Shown here: positions 7,164 to 13,410 of the stretch, one piece after another | Layout of the letters: every line of letters begins with the position of its first letter | Position numbering within the stretch: position 1 is the first letter of the stretch | Assembly (NCBI GenBank): GCA_023424585.1 | Contig: JAFADT010000300.1 | Location: forward strand, 1 to 18,453 | Length of the DNA: 18,453 nt | From: Pseudomonadota bacterium | GTDB lineage: Bacteria > Myxococcota > Myxococcia > Myxococcales > Myxococcaceae | Direction of reading: 5' to 3' | Made by a program: the position numbers and the translations under genes | The notes under the pieces: generated by a model | What the model was told of the DNA's origin: nothing | Seen by the model: the letters and a program-made list of their open reading frames with translations, nothing else | Database searches by the model: none

Positions 7164-8731
7164 TGCGCACCTCCGGAAGCGAGAGTCGAGACGTGAACGG
7201 GGGATGAAGGGGCTGAAGCCGCGGCGGCCCCCGCGAGGTGGGCCGCGCGCGCGCTCCGCCGGGTCCAGATGTCTTCGAGCGGCTCCATGGTCACGGTGCC
7301 GCCCGTCTTGCGATGCGTGTCCGCCCAGCTCTCCAGCGCCTCGAAGCCGGAGTGGTCGAGCGTGTTCACCGCCACGTCCACCTCCACCGTGGAGCCCGAG
7401 GGAATCCTCGCGAGCGCCGTGGACAGCTTCGGCACCCCGACGAACGTCAGCGCGCCGCTGATGCAGACCTGGTGAACGCCGTTGGCGGCGCGGGTCTCCA
7501 CGCGCACCTGGCCGAGCTGCCACAGGAGCCGGAGGATGGCCGCGCCGAGTCCGAGCCCGATGCCCGCGAGCAGGTTGATGCCCACGACGCCGGCCACGGT
7601 GATGAGATAGACCGGCAGCTCGCCCCGGTGCCGCAGCTCCCGGATGTGGGCGAGGTTCACGAGCTTCAGGCCCACGTGCACGAGCAGGCCCGCCAGCACC
7701 GTCAGCGGCACGTAGGCCGCGAGTCCCCCCAGCAGGGTCACGAAGGCCACGATCCACACCGCGTGAAGCACCGCCGACCAGCGCGTCTTCGCGCCGGCGT
7801 TGATGTTCGCCGCGCTGCGCACGATGACGCCGGTGATGGGCAGCCCCCCGAGCAGACCGGAGACGGTGTTCGCCACGCCCTGCGCGAGCAGCTCGCGATC
7901 GAGGTTCGCCCGCGGGCCCGTGTGGAGCTTGTCGGTCGCCACCGCGCTCAAGAGCGACTCGGCGCTCGCCACGAGGGCGAGGGACAGCACGGCCATGAAG
8001 AAGGCGCCCCACATGGAGCCTTCAGGAAGGGACGGCAGCTTGATGGACGACAGCGCATCCGCGGCCAGCTCCACCCGCGCCACCTTCGCGTTCAACACCG
8101 CCGCGACCACGGTCCCGACCACGACCGCCACCAGCGGCCCCGGGACCTTCTTCAGCCGCCCGTTCGGCAGGAGGTTCCACGCGATGAGGATCCCCAGCGT
8201 GAGGAGCCCCAGCAGCGTGGCCGGGCCATGAAGGTCGAGGATCTGCCCGGGCAGCTCCCGCAGGTTGTTCCAGGCGTTGCTCTGCGGAGAGCCGCCAAGG
8301 ACGATGTGGACCTGGCCCAGCACGATGAGAATGCCGATGCCCGCGAGCATCCCGTGGATCACGGCCGGAGAGATGGCCAGCGCCGAACGCGCCACCTTCA
8401 GCCCGCCGAGCGCCACCTGCACGAGCCCCGCCGCGGCCACCGCCGCGCACGTCACGGCGAAGCCCAGCTCCTGGATGAAGCCAAAGACCATCACCGCGAG
8501 GCCCGCCGCGGGGCCGCTCACGAGGAGCGGCACGCCGCCCATGAGGCCCACCACCAGGCCGCCCACGATGCCGGCAATGAGCCCCGCCATGATGGGCGCT
8601 CCGGACGCGAGCGCGATGCCCATACAGAGGGGCAGGGCCACCAGGAACACCACCAGCGAAGCTGGCAAATCGGAGGCGAGGACCTCCTTCAACGAGGGCC
8701 TCGCCTCCGCCGCTTTTCCAACCGAAGTCAT
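7160..8731 (-). CDS. SulP-family anion transporter, probable bicarbonate transporter
   Basis: A 523-residue membrane protein. It begins with the SulP signature region (ASDLPASLVVFLVALPLCMGI) and has 10-12 hydrophobic segments, including the Gly-rich helices AGLIAGIVGG and VSGPAAGLAVMV and the conserved GLLGGLPITGVIVRS. A STAS-like domain follows (about 410-495; ISGALTFVGVPKL, VNTLDHSGFEAL), then an Ala/Ser-rich tail. SulP proteins move sulfate, bicarbonate (BicA type) or C4-dicarboxylates (DauA type). Translational coupling to a carbonic anhydrase favours bicarbonate here. I chose the ATG at 8731 because GGGAG lies 8 bases upstream and because the longer reading frame from 8800 would start inside the sigma54 promoter. 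The gene is predicted to depend on sigma54 and the response regulator encoded just upstream. Confidence 0.9.
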   Translation of the reverse strand: MTSVGKAAEARPSLKEVLASDLPASLVVFLVALPLCMGIALASGAPIMAGLIAGIVGGLVVGLMGGVPLLVSGPAAGLAVMVFGFIQELGFAVTCAAVAAAGLVQVALGGLKVARSALAISPAVIHGMLAGIGILIVLGQVHIVLGGSPQSNAWNNLRELPGQILDLHGPATLLGLLTLGILIAWNLLPNGRLKKVPGPLVAVVVGTVVAAVLNAKVARVELAADALSSIKLPSLPEGSMWGAFFMAVLSLALVASAESLLSAVATDKLHTGPRANLDRELLAQGVANTVSGLLGGLPITGVIVRSAANINAGAKTRWSAVLHAVWIVAFVTLLGGLAAYVPLTVLAGLLVHVGLKLVNLAHIRELRHRGELPVYLITVAGVVGINLLAGIGLGLGAAILRLLWQLGQVRVETRAANGVHQVCISGALTFVGVPKLSTALARIPSGSTVEVDVAVNTLDHSGFEALESWADTHRKTGGTVTMEPLEDIWTRRSARAAHLAGAAAASAPSSPVHVSTLASGGAQ

Positions 8732-8796
8732 TGCTTGCGCTCCCCTTGTCGGCTGCCGAGCCGCACCTGGGCTCGACGTGACAAGAGGGGCTCTAC

Positions 8797-8812
8797 GCAA
8801 GCGTTGTGCCGG
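8797..8812 (-). promoter_or_regulatory. Sigma54 (-24/-12) promoter of the SulP-carbonic anhydrase operon
   Basis: On the minus strand this reads CGGCACAACGCTTGC: GG at -24 and GC at -12 separated by exactly 10 bases, matching the TGGCAC-N5-TTGC consensus except for the first base. Transcription would start near 8785, giving a leader of about 55 bases before the ATG at 8731. An NtrC-type activator gene and paired upstream repeats next to it support the call. Confidence 0.82.
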
Positions 8813-8838
8813 CCCGTTCCGGGCCCGCTCCGGCGGGC
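8811..8838. other. Overlapping GC-rich inverted repeats just upstream of the sigma54 promoter
   Basis: Two short perfect hairpins overlap: GGCCCG-ttc-CGGGCC (8811-8825) and GCCCGC-tccg-GCGGGC (8823-8838). They lie between the activator repeats and the -24 element. They could weakly terminate read-through from the response regulator gene, or help shape the promoter loop. No T-tract follows. Confidence 0.3.
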
Positions 8839-8857
8839 GCGTGGCGCATCAGGGCCG

Positions 8858-8880
8858 GGCGATGAAAGAAACTTGAATCC
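8858..8880 (-). promoter_or_regulatory. Upstream activator site, copy 1 (proximal)
   Basis: A 23-bp element that recurs at 8890-8912 with a single difference. Its core is dyad-symmetric: on the minus strand it fits GATnnAAGnnnCTTnnATC, as expected for a dimer of Fis-type HTH domains. It sits about 50 bp upstream of the -24 element, in the usual range for NtrC-family enhancer sites. Confidence 0.7.
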
Positions 8881-8889
8881 CGCGGCTCA

Positions 8890-8912
8890 GGCGATGAACG
8901 AAACTTGAATCC
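8890..8912 (-). promoter_or_regulatory. Upstream activator site, copy 2 (distal)
   Basis: The second copy of the 23-bp element, 22 of 23 bases identical; the change (CTT to CGT on the minus strand) slightly weakens the dyad. The 32-bp period is about three helical turns, so both sites face the same side of the DNA. It ends 2 bases before the response regulator stop codon at 8915-8917. Confidence 0.7.
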
Positions 8913-8914
8913 GT

Positions 8915-10267
8915 TCACTCCGAGGAGGCGTTCTCCCCCAGGCGGCGGAGGAAGGTCGGATAGGACAGGCCCAGGGCGCGGGCCGCCTCCACGCGCCTGC
9001 CTCCAAGCTGCTCGAGCACGTGCCGGACATAGAGCCGCTCCACTTCATCGAGCGGCCGGGGAGGCCCTGGCACGGAGAAGGCGCTGGGGTCGCTCCAGGC
9101 CGGCGTGCCGCCCCCCCTGGCGAGGGACTGGAGCTCGAGCGCGGGCCCGCCTTCGAGCACGAGCGCCCGCTCGAGCACGTTGCGCAGCTCCCGCACGTTG
9201 CCGGGGAACGGATAGCTCAGCAGGCGCTCCTCCGCGCCGGGAGAGAAGGGGACGGGGCGTCGGCCGAGCTCCGAGCAGAGCTCCAGCACGAGCGTCCGTG
9301 CGAGCGGCAGCACGTCCTCGCGGCGCTCGCGCAAGGGCGGCACGTCCACGCGGAACACGCTGAGCCGGAAGAGGAGGTCCTCGCGAAAGCGCCCGGCGGT
9401 GACCTCCGCTTCGAGGTCCTTGTTGGTGGCCGCGACGATCCGGGCGGTGCTCGTGAGCTCCGTCGTTCCACCGAGCCGCCGGAAGGCCCCTCTGTCGAGG
9501 AACGTGAGCAGCTTGGCCTGGAGCGCGAGCGGCAGCTCCCCCACCTCGTCGAGGAAGAGCAGCCCATCGCTCGCGAGCTCCACGAGCCCGCGCCTCGCCG
9601 TCTTCGCGTCCGTGAAGGCGCCGCGCTCGTGTCCGAAGAGCTCGCTCTCCACCATCGTGTCCGGGAGCGCGGCGCAGTTGATCTGCACGAAGGCCCCCTG
9701 CTTCTGGCGCAGGGCGTGGAGGTGGCGGGCGAGCACCGCCTTCCCGGTGCCGGTCTCCCCGAGCAGCAGGACGGGGCTTCGCGGCGTGGTGGCGATCCGC
9801 TCCAGCATCTGGAGGGTTCGCTGCATCGCCGGCGAGCGGGACTCCGCCAGCCGATGCCTTCCTTCGAGGACGCTCTCGGCCTGGCGCAGCCGCTCCTGGA
9901 GCTGGAGGTCGCTCGCCGCGCGGCGCGCGCGGATCACCAGGTCGTCGATCTCGACCGGCTTGCTCAGGTAGTCGCGAGCCCCCGCCCGGATGGCCTCGAC
10001 GGCGCTCTCGATGTCGCCGTGCGCGGTCACCATCAGCACGATGGTCGCCGGAAGCTGGGCGCGCAGCTCGGGCAGGAAGACGAGCCCATCTCCATCCGGC
10101 AGCCTCCGGTCCAGCACCACGAGGTCCGGCGCCTCGGCGGCGAGCGCGGCGCGGGTCTCATGCAGCGAGCGCGCGACCCGGACGCGAAAGCCCTCCTGGC
10201 TCAGCATGGAGGCCGCGAGCGAGGAGAAGGTCCTGTCGTCATCGACGAGCAGCAGGGAGGTGCTCAT
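8915..10267 (-). CDS. NtrC-family sigma54-dependent response regulator
   Basis: A 450-residue activator with three domains. The receiver (1-120) has the acidic pocket D9-D11, phospho-acceptor D53, T81 and K103. The AAA+ domain (about 145-375) has Walker A GETGTGK (170-176), GAFTDA (216-221), Walker B LLFLDE (236-241) and the conserved FREDLLFRL. A C-terminal Fis-type HTH (EAARALGLSYPTFLRRL) binds DNA. The sigma54-contact loop is GAFTDA rather than GAFTGA. The GTG/ATG-type start at 10267 overlaps the kinase stop by 4 bases, so the kinase is its cognate partner. The architecture resembles DctD/ZraR regulators. Probable target: the SulP-carbonic anhydrase operon immediately downstream, through the paired repeats at 8858-8912. 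Confidence 0.93.
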   Translation of the reverse strand: MSTSLLLVDDDRTFSSLAASMLSQEGFRVRVARSLHETRAALAAEAPDLVVLDRRLPDGDGLVFLPELRAQLPATIVLMVTAHGDIESAVEAIRAGARDYLSKPVEIDDLVIRARRAASDLQLQERLRQAESVLEGRHRLAESRSPAMQRTLQMLERIATTPRSPVLLLGETGTGKAVLARHLHALRQKQGAFVQINCAALPDTMVESELFGHERGAFTDAKTARRGLVELASDGLLFLDEVGELPLALQAKLLTFLDRGAFRRLGGTTELTSTARIVAATNKDLEAEVTAGRFREDLLFRLSVFRVDVPPLRERREDVLPLARTLVLELCSELGRRPVPFSPGAEERLLSYPFPGNVRELRNVLERALVLEGGPALELQSLARGGGTPAWSDPSAFSVPGPPRPLDEVERLYVRHVLEQLGGRRVEAARALGLSYPTFLRRLGENASSE

Positions 10268-11931
10268 GAAGCCATTTTCTCGAGCGGAAGCCGGACCGTG
10301 AAGCGGCTGCCTCCGGGGACGCGGGTGTAGGCGACGCTCCCTCCATCATGCGCACGGATGGCCGTGCGCACCATCGGGAGCCCGAGCCCGATCCCCTTCG
10401 ACCGGCCCACCGCGAAGGGCTCCCAGAGCCGCGGCTCGAAGGCCAGGGGCACTCCTCCCGCGTTGTCCTCCACGACGAAGACCACCTCCGCGCCCTCGCG
10501 GAGGAGCCGGACCTCGACGCGAGGCGTGGGCTGCTGGCCCGTATCCCGGGCCACGGCGCCGGCCTCGACGGCGTTGCGCACGAGGTTGTCGATCGCGGAG
10601 ACCAGCAGCGTCGGGTCGCCCATCACGAAGAGCCCCTCCTGCAGCGAGGTCTCGACGGCGACATCCGCGGCCTCCGGCAGGAGCTTCACGGCTTGAAGCG
10701 CGTCCTGGACCAGCAGGTGCATCTCACAGCTGCGCCGCTGCGTGGACTGGGGGGACGCGAAGGTCAGCAAGGAGCGGGCGAGGTGGCCGAGCCGGTCCGC
10801 CTGGGAGCGCAGCGCCTGGACGGGCAGGGTCGTCTCGCCTCCCTTCGCGCGGATCATGCTGAGCGCGGCCTGCATGCTGTTGAGCGCGTTCTTCACCTCG
10901 TGGGCGATGAGCGAGGACGCCGTGCCGAGCGCCGCCATCGTCTCCTGGTGCCGCAAGCGCTCTTCGGCCGCCATCAGCGAACGGTAGGAGCGACGCAGGA
11001 GCACCGTGAAGAGGAGGAGCACGCCGCCGAGCAGCGCGGTGTGGAGGCCGAACTGGCCGAGGTAGCGGCGCTTGAGCAGCTCGCGGTCTCGCGCCTCGTC
11101 CTCGAGCACGGCGAGCAGCATGCCGGTGCCGGGGACGAGCGCCGCCGCGCCGAGGAACCGCGTGCCTCCGAGCGTGACGGCCCCGGGAGCGTCCACCAGC
11201 GGGCGAAGGTGGGCGGCGAGGTCCGGCTGGCGCAGGAGGGGCGGGGGCTTCGCCGGGAGGAGGAGCCGGCCGCGCTCGCCGAGCAGGGCGACCATGGACT
11301 CGTTCGTCCCGCGGGGGATGGGGAGCAGCTCGTTCGCCGTCGCCAGCTCGCCCAAGAGGAGGCCCACGACCCGCTCGCCGCGCACGATGGGGACCGCGAC
11401 CGCGACGAGCCCTCCGCCTTCGTCGTCCAGCAGTCCGACCGAGGCGACCCGCTGGTCCACCATCCGCCGGAACCACGCGCGCGAGGCGAGCGGCGTGCGC
11501 CCGAGCGGCATGTTCGCCGGGTCGCTCCAGATGCGCTCGCCGTCCGCTGACACCAGCGCGACGCCCCCCGAGAAGAGAGACGTGTGGCTGAAGGCGTTCT
11601 CGAGGAGCGCGACCTCGGGTCCCGCGGCGCCATTCTCGGGCCTGAGCGAAGGGTGCTCCGCGAGCCGTTGCAGCTCCGAGCGCAGCAGCCCGAGGTGCGC
11701 GCCGATGGCCTGGGCCTGGACGCCCACGCGGTCCGACAGGTGCGCGAGGAGCTGGCCCTCCGCCATCTTCACGTCCTCCTGGTAGACCAGGAAGGGGCTG
11801 ACGAAGGCGGCGCCCCAGAGGAGCATCAGCCCGACCACGGCGGACCGGCCCGCCTTCCGCTGCGTGCGGAGCAGGTCGCCCGCTGGGGGCACCAGGGAGG
11901 TCAGGGGGGGCTGGGCCGGGGGAGACGACAT
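10264..11931 (-). CDS. Membrane-bound sensor histidine kinase, DctB-like architecture
   Basis: A 555-residue kinase. TM1 is at about 31-50, a large extracytoplasmic sensor at about 51-293, and TM2 at about 294-313. The sensor sequence is consistent with a double-Cache fold (SGGVALVSADGERI, VAVAVPIVRGERVVGLLLGEL). The kinase core has H344 in LIAHEVKNALN, the N box DNLVRNAVEAG (N453), the G1 box VEDNAGG (487-493) and the G2 box GIGLGL (513-518). It would phosphorylate the response regulator encoded next, with which it shares an ATGA overlap. The ligand is unknown; by context a candidate is an anion, bicarbonate or a dicarboxylate sensed outside the inner membrane. Initiation at the ATG at 11931 has only a weak purine-rich stretch upstream. 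Confidence 0.92.
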   Translation of the reverse strand: MSSPPAQPPLTSLVPPAGDLLRTQRKAGRSAVVGLMLLWGAAFVSPFLVYQEDVKMAEGQLLAHLSDRVGVQAQAIGAHLGLLRSELQRLAEHPSLRPENGAAGPEVALLENAFSHTSLFSGGVALVSADGERIWSDPANMPLGRTPLASRAWFRRMVDQRVASVGLLDDEGGGLVAVAVPIVRGERVVGLLLGELATANELLPIPRGTNESMVALLGERGRLLLPAKPPPLLRQPDLAAHLRPLVDAPGAVTLGGTRFLGAAALVPGTGMLLAVLEDEARDRELLKRRYLGQFGLHTALLGGVLLLFTVLLRRSYRSLMAAEERLRHQETMAALGTASSLIAHEVKNALNSMQAALSMIRAKGGETTLPVQALRSQADRLGHLARSLLTFASPQSTQRRSCEMHLLVQDALQAVKLLPEAADVAVETSLQEGLFVMGDPTLLVSAIDNLVRNAVEAGAVARDTGQQPTPRVEVRLLREGAEVVFVVEDNAGGVPLAFEPRLWEPFAVGRSKGIGLGLPMVRTAIRAHDGGSVAYTRVPGGSRFTVRLPLEKMAS

Positions 11932-12049
11932 GCGCCCATCATCAACGCATTTCGGCCCGCGCGGCAGCCGCTCGTGACGGCCGCGCGAAAAATCGCGCCC
12001 GGGAGGGGCGGGGTGTCGCTCCCCGCCCCTCGGACGCTCACGGCACGTG
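11932..12049 (-). promoter_or_regulatory. Presumed promoter region of the kinase-regulator operon
   Basis: The 118-base gap between the lipoprotein gene terminator and the kinase start must hold the two-component operon promoter, unless it is read from upstream. I see no convincing -10/-35 or -24/-12 element. A small perfect hairpin GCGCGA-aaaa-TCGCGC (11983-11998) is present. Confidence 0.3.
12003..12031 (-). terminator. Strong hairpin downstream of the mxcI-like gene
   Basis: GAGGGGCGGGG (12003-12013) pairs perfectly over 11 bp with CCCCGCCCCTC (12021-12031) across a 7-base loop. It lies 19 bases after the stop codon. On the minus strand a T5 run follows only about 10 bases later, so it is an imperfect intrinsic terminator. 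It separates the siderophore genes from the two-component operon. Confidence 0.6.
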
Positions 12050-13357
12050 CTAGCGCAGCTGGAGGAACGAGAACGACAGGCCCTGGTGCGTCGCCACCAG
12101 GTTGCCGGACAGGTCCGTCAGCTCGCGGTAGTTCGTGGTGCCGCTGTTGTTGGTGAACTCGCTGAACACCACGCGGCCGTTCATCTCATACAGGAAGGAG
12201 CTGCCCGTGCTGGCCGGCAGCGTGTCCACCAGCGTCGCGTTGGTGCCGGCGGCCGGGTCGATCTTCCACCACTTCCAGGCCACCGCGCTCGCCAGGACGC
12301 GCGCGTTGGTGTCCACCTGGACCGGGAACACGGTCTCGTCCAGCACGCGCAGGTAGCCGGTGCCGTTGGGGCCCGCGAGCAGCGAGCCCGTGGCGCCGCC
12401 GTTCGTCAGCGCGCTCAGCTCCTTGAAGAAGGTCGGGTCGTAGGTGTTCGTCGCCGGGTCGAACTTCAGGAGGCAGGGGGTGGGCACGGTGGGGTTGGTG
12501 CCGGACACGCGCTTCTCCGCGGCGCCGTACGCCTCCGTCGCCAGGTACACCTGGCCGTCGCTGCCCACGATGCCGTCGCGCACGTAGCCGCAGCGGTCAT
12601 CCGTCACCACCACCGCGCTGTCGTTCGTGGTGTCCACCACGACGATGCCCGCCTGCTTGGTGACGGCGGTGCCCGCGCGCCAGCCCACCGGCATCAGCAC
12701 CTTGGTGCCCACGCGGATCGGGTTGGAGGCGAAGGTCGTCGAGCTCCCTTCGAGGGTCAGGGCCGGCAGCGAGATGCTGTTGATCAGCGTCATGTCCTTC
12801 GGGTTCCAGATGATGACCTGCGAGTTGCGGCCGTCGAAGTAGTAGGCCTTGGTCTCGGAGACGAACTGGAACTGGTTCTGGTACTCGCCGATGGTGGTGA
12901 CGCCCTTGCCCGCGAAGCTGACCTCGCCGGCCTTCTCCAGCGTGTTGCTGGTCGTCAGGTTGTAGCGGGTGACGGTGGCGCCGGCGCTGCTGGAGACGAA
13001 GATGGCGCCCGACTTCGGGATGCCGGAGCCCAGCGCGCGGCCGTTGATCTGCGTGGCGTTGTCCGTGGACAGCGGCGTGCTCGGATCCAGCGTCTCCGTC
13101 AGGATGACGTAGCTCTGGGAGTTGCCCTCGACGCTGACCTGCGCGACGAACGCGTACATCGGCGGCGTCGTCGTGCCACCGTCGGTGTCGGTGCCCGCGT
13201 CGGTGTCGGTGCCCGCGTCGGTGCCCGCGTCGACGGACGTGCCCGAGTCCGGGGTGTTGTTGTTGTCGTCATCGTCGTCGCCGCAGGCCGCTGTGAAGGC
13301 CAGGGAGAGCGCCAGCAGCAGACGCGCGGAGGTGCGGAAGAAGGGTGAAGGCTTCAA
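12050..13357 (-). CDS. mxcI: MxcI-like lipoprotein of the siderophore locus
   Basis: A 435-residue secreted lipoprotein of unknown biochemical role. The signal peptide ends in FTAAC (lipidated near residue 25), then an Asp/Asn run and a repetitive Asp/Ala/Gly/Thr linker. The body (about 70-435) is rich in beta-strand patterns with recurring blocks (YYFDGRNSQVIIWNPKD, GSDGQVYLATEAYG, LLKFDPATNTYD) that look like a beta-propeller, as in DUF4374-type proteins found beside TonB receptors. It lies 53 bases downstream of the TonB-dependent receptor on the same strand, so probably in one operon. The symbol is suggested because in the Stigmatella aurantiaca myxochelin cluster mxcI follows mxcH; the assignment is by context and general character, not alignment. 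The start codon is TTG (13355-13357), with AAAGGG 6 bases upstream. Possible role: surface binding or hand-over of the ferri-siderophore. Confidence 0.65.
   Translation of the reverse strand: MKPSPFFRTSARLLLALSLAFTAACGDDDDDNNNTPDSGTSVDAGTDAGTDTDAGTDTDGGTTTPPMYAFVAQVSVEGNSQSYVILTETLDPSTPLSTDNATQINGRALGSGIPKSGAIFVSSSAGATVTRYNLTTSNTLEKAGEVSFAGKGVTTIGEYQNQFQFVSETKAYYFDGRNSQVIIWNPKDMTLINSISLPALTLEGSSTTFASNPIRVGTKVLMPVGWRAGTAVTKQAGIVVVDTTNDSAVVVTDDRCGYVRDGIVGSDGQVYLATEAYGAAEKRVSGTNPTVPTPCLLKFDPATNTYDPTFFKELSALTNGGATGSLLAGPNGTGYLRVLDETVFPVQVDTNARVLASAVAWKWWKIDPAAGTNATLVDTLPASTGSSFLYEMNGRVVFSEFTNNSGTTNYRELTDLSGNLVATHQGLSFSFLQLR
13179..13226 (-). repeat. Short in-frame tandem repeat in the lipoprotein linker
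   Basis: An 18-bp unit GTCGGTGTCGGTGCCCGC occurs twice exactly (13179-13196, 13197-13214), followed by a 12-base partial copy (13215-13226). The units encode repeats of Asp, Ala/Thr and Gly (DAGTDT). The length is a multiple of three, so copy-number change would lengthen or shorten the linker without a frameshift. Confidence 0.75.
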
Positions 13358-13410
13358 GGACTTCCCTTTCAGTGGGGGTTGGCTGTGCTGCGAAAACGGA
13401 AGCGCGTTGC

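Noticed and set aside
4726..7170. 814-codon minus-strand open frame across the lipoprotein and carbonic anhydrase
   Set aside because: It covers two well-supported genes in other frames and its translation is compositionally biased with no domain features.
7164..8012. Extension of the carbonic anhydrase frame upstream to 8012
   Set aside because: The extra 283 codons overlap the SulP gene in another frame and are Arg/Gly-rich. The carbonic anhydrase begins at the GTG coupled to the SulP stop.
8732..8800. Longer SulP N-terminus from 8800
   Set aside because: That start lies within the -12 element of the sigma54 promoter and lacks a ribosome-binding site; the ATG at 8731 has GGGAG at a good distance.
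7238..8908. 556-codon plus-strand open frame antisense to SulP
   Set aside because: It is a His/Arg/Gln-rich shadow with no hydrophobic segments, while the minus strand encodes a clear SulP transporter.
8858..8912. Two-copy direct repeat considered as a minimal CRISPR array
   Set aside because: Only two copies with a 9-base spacer, no cas genes, and the location and phasing fit an activator binding pair.
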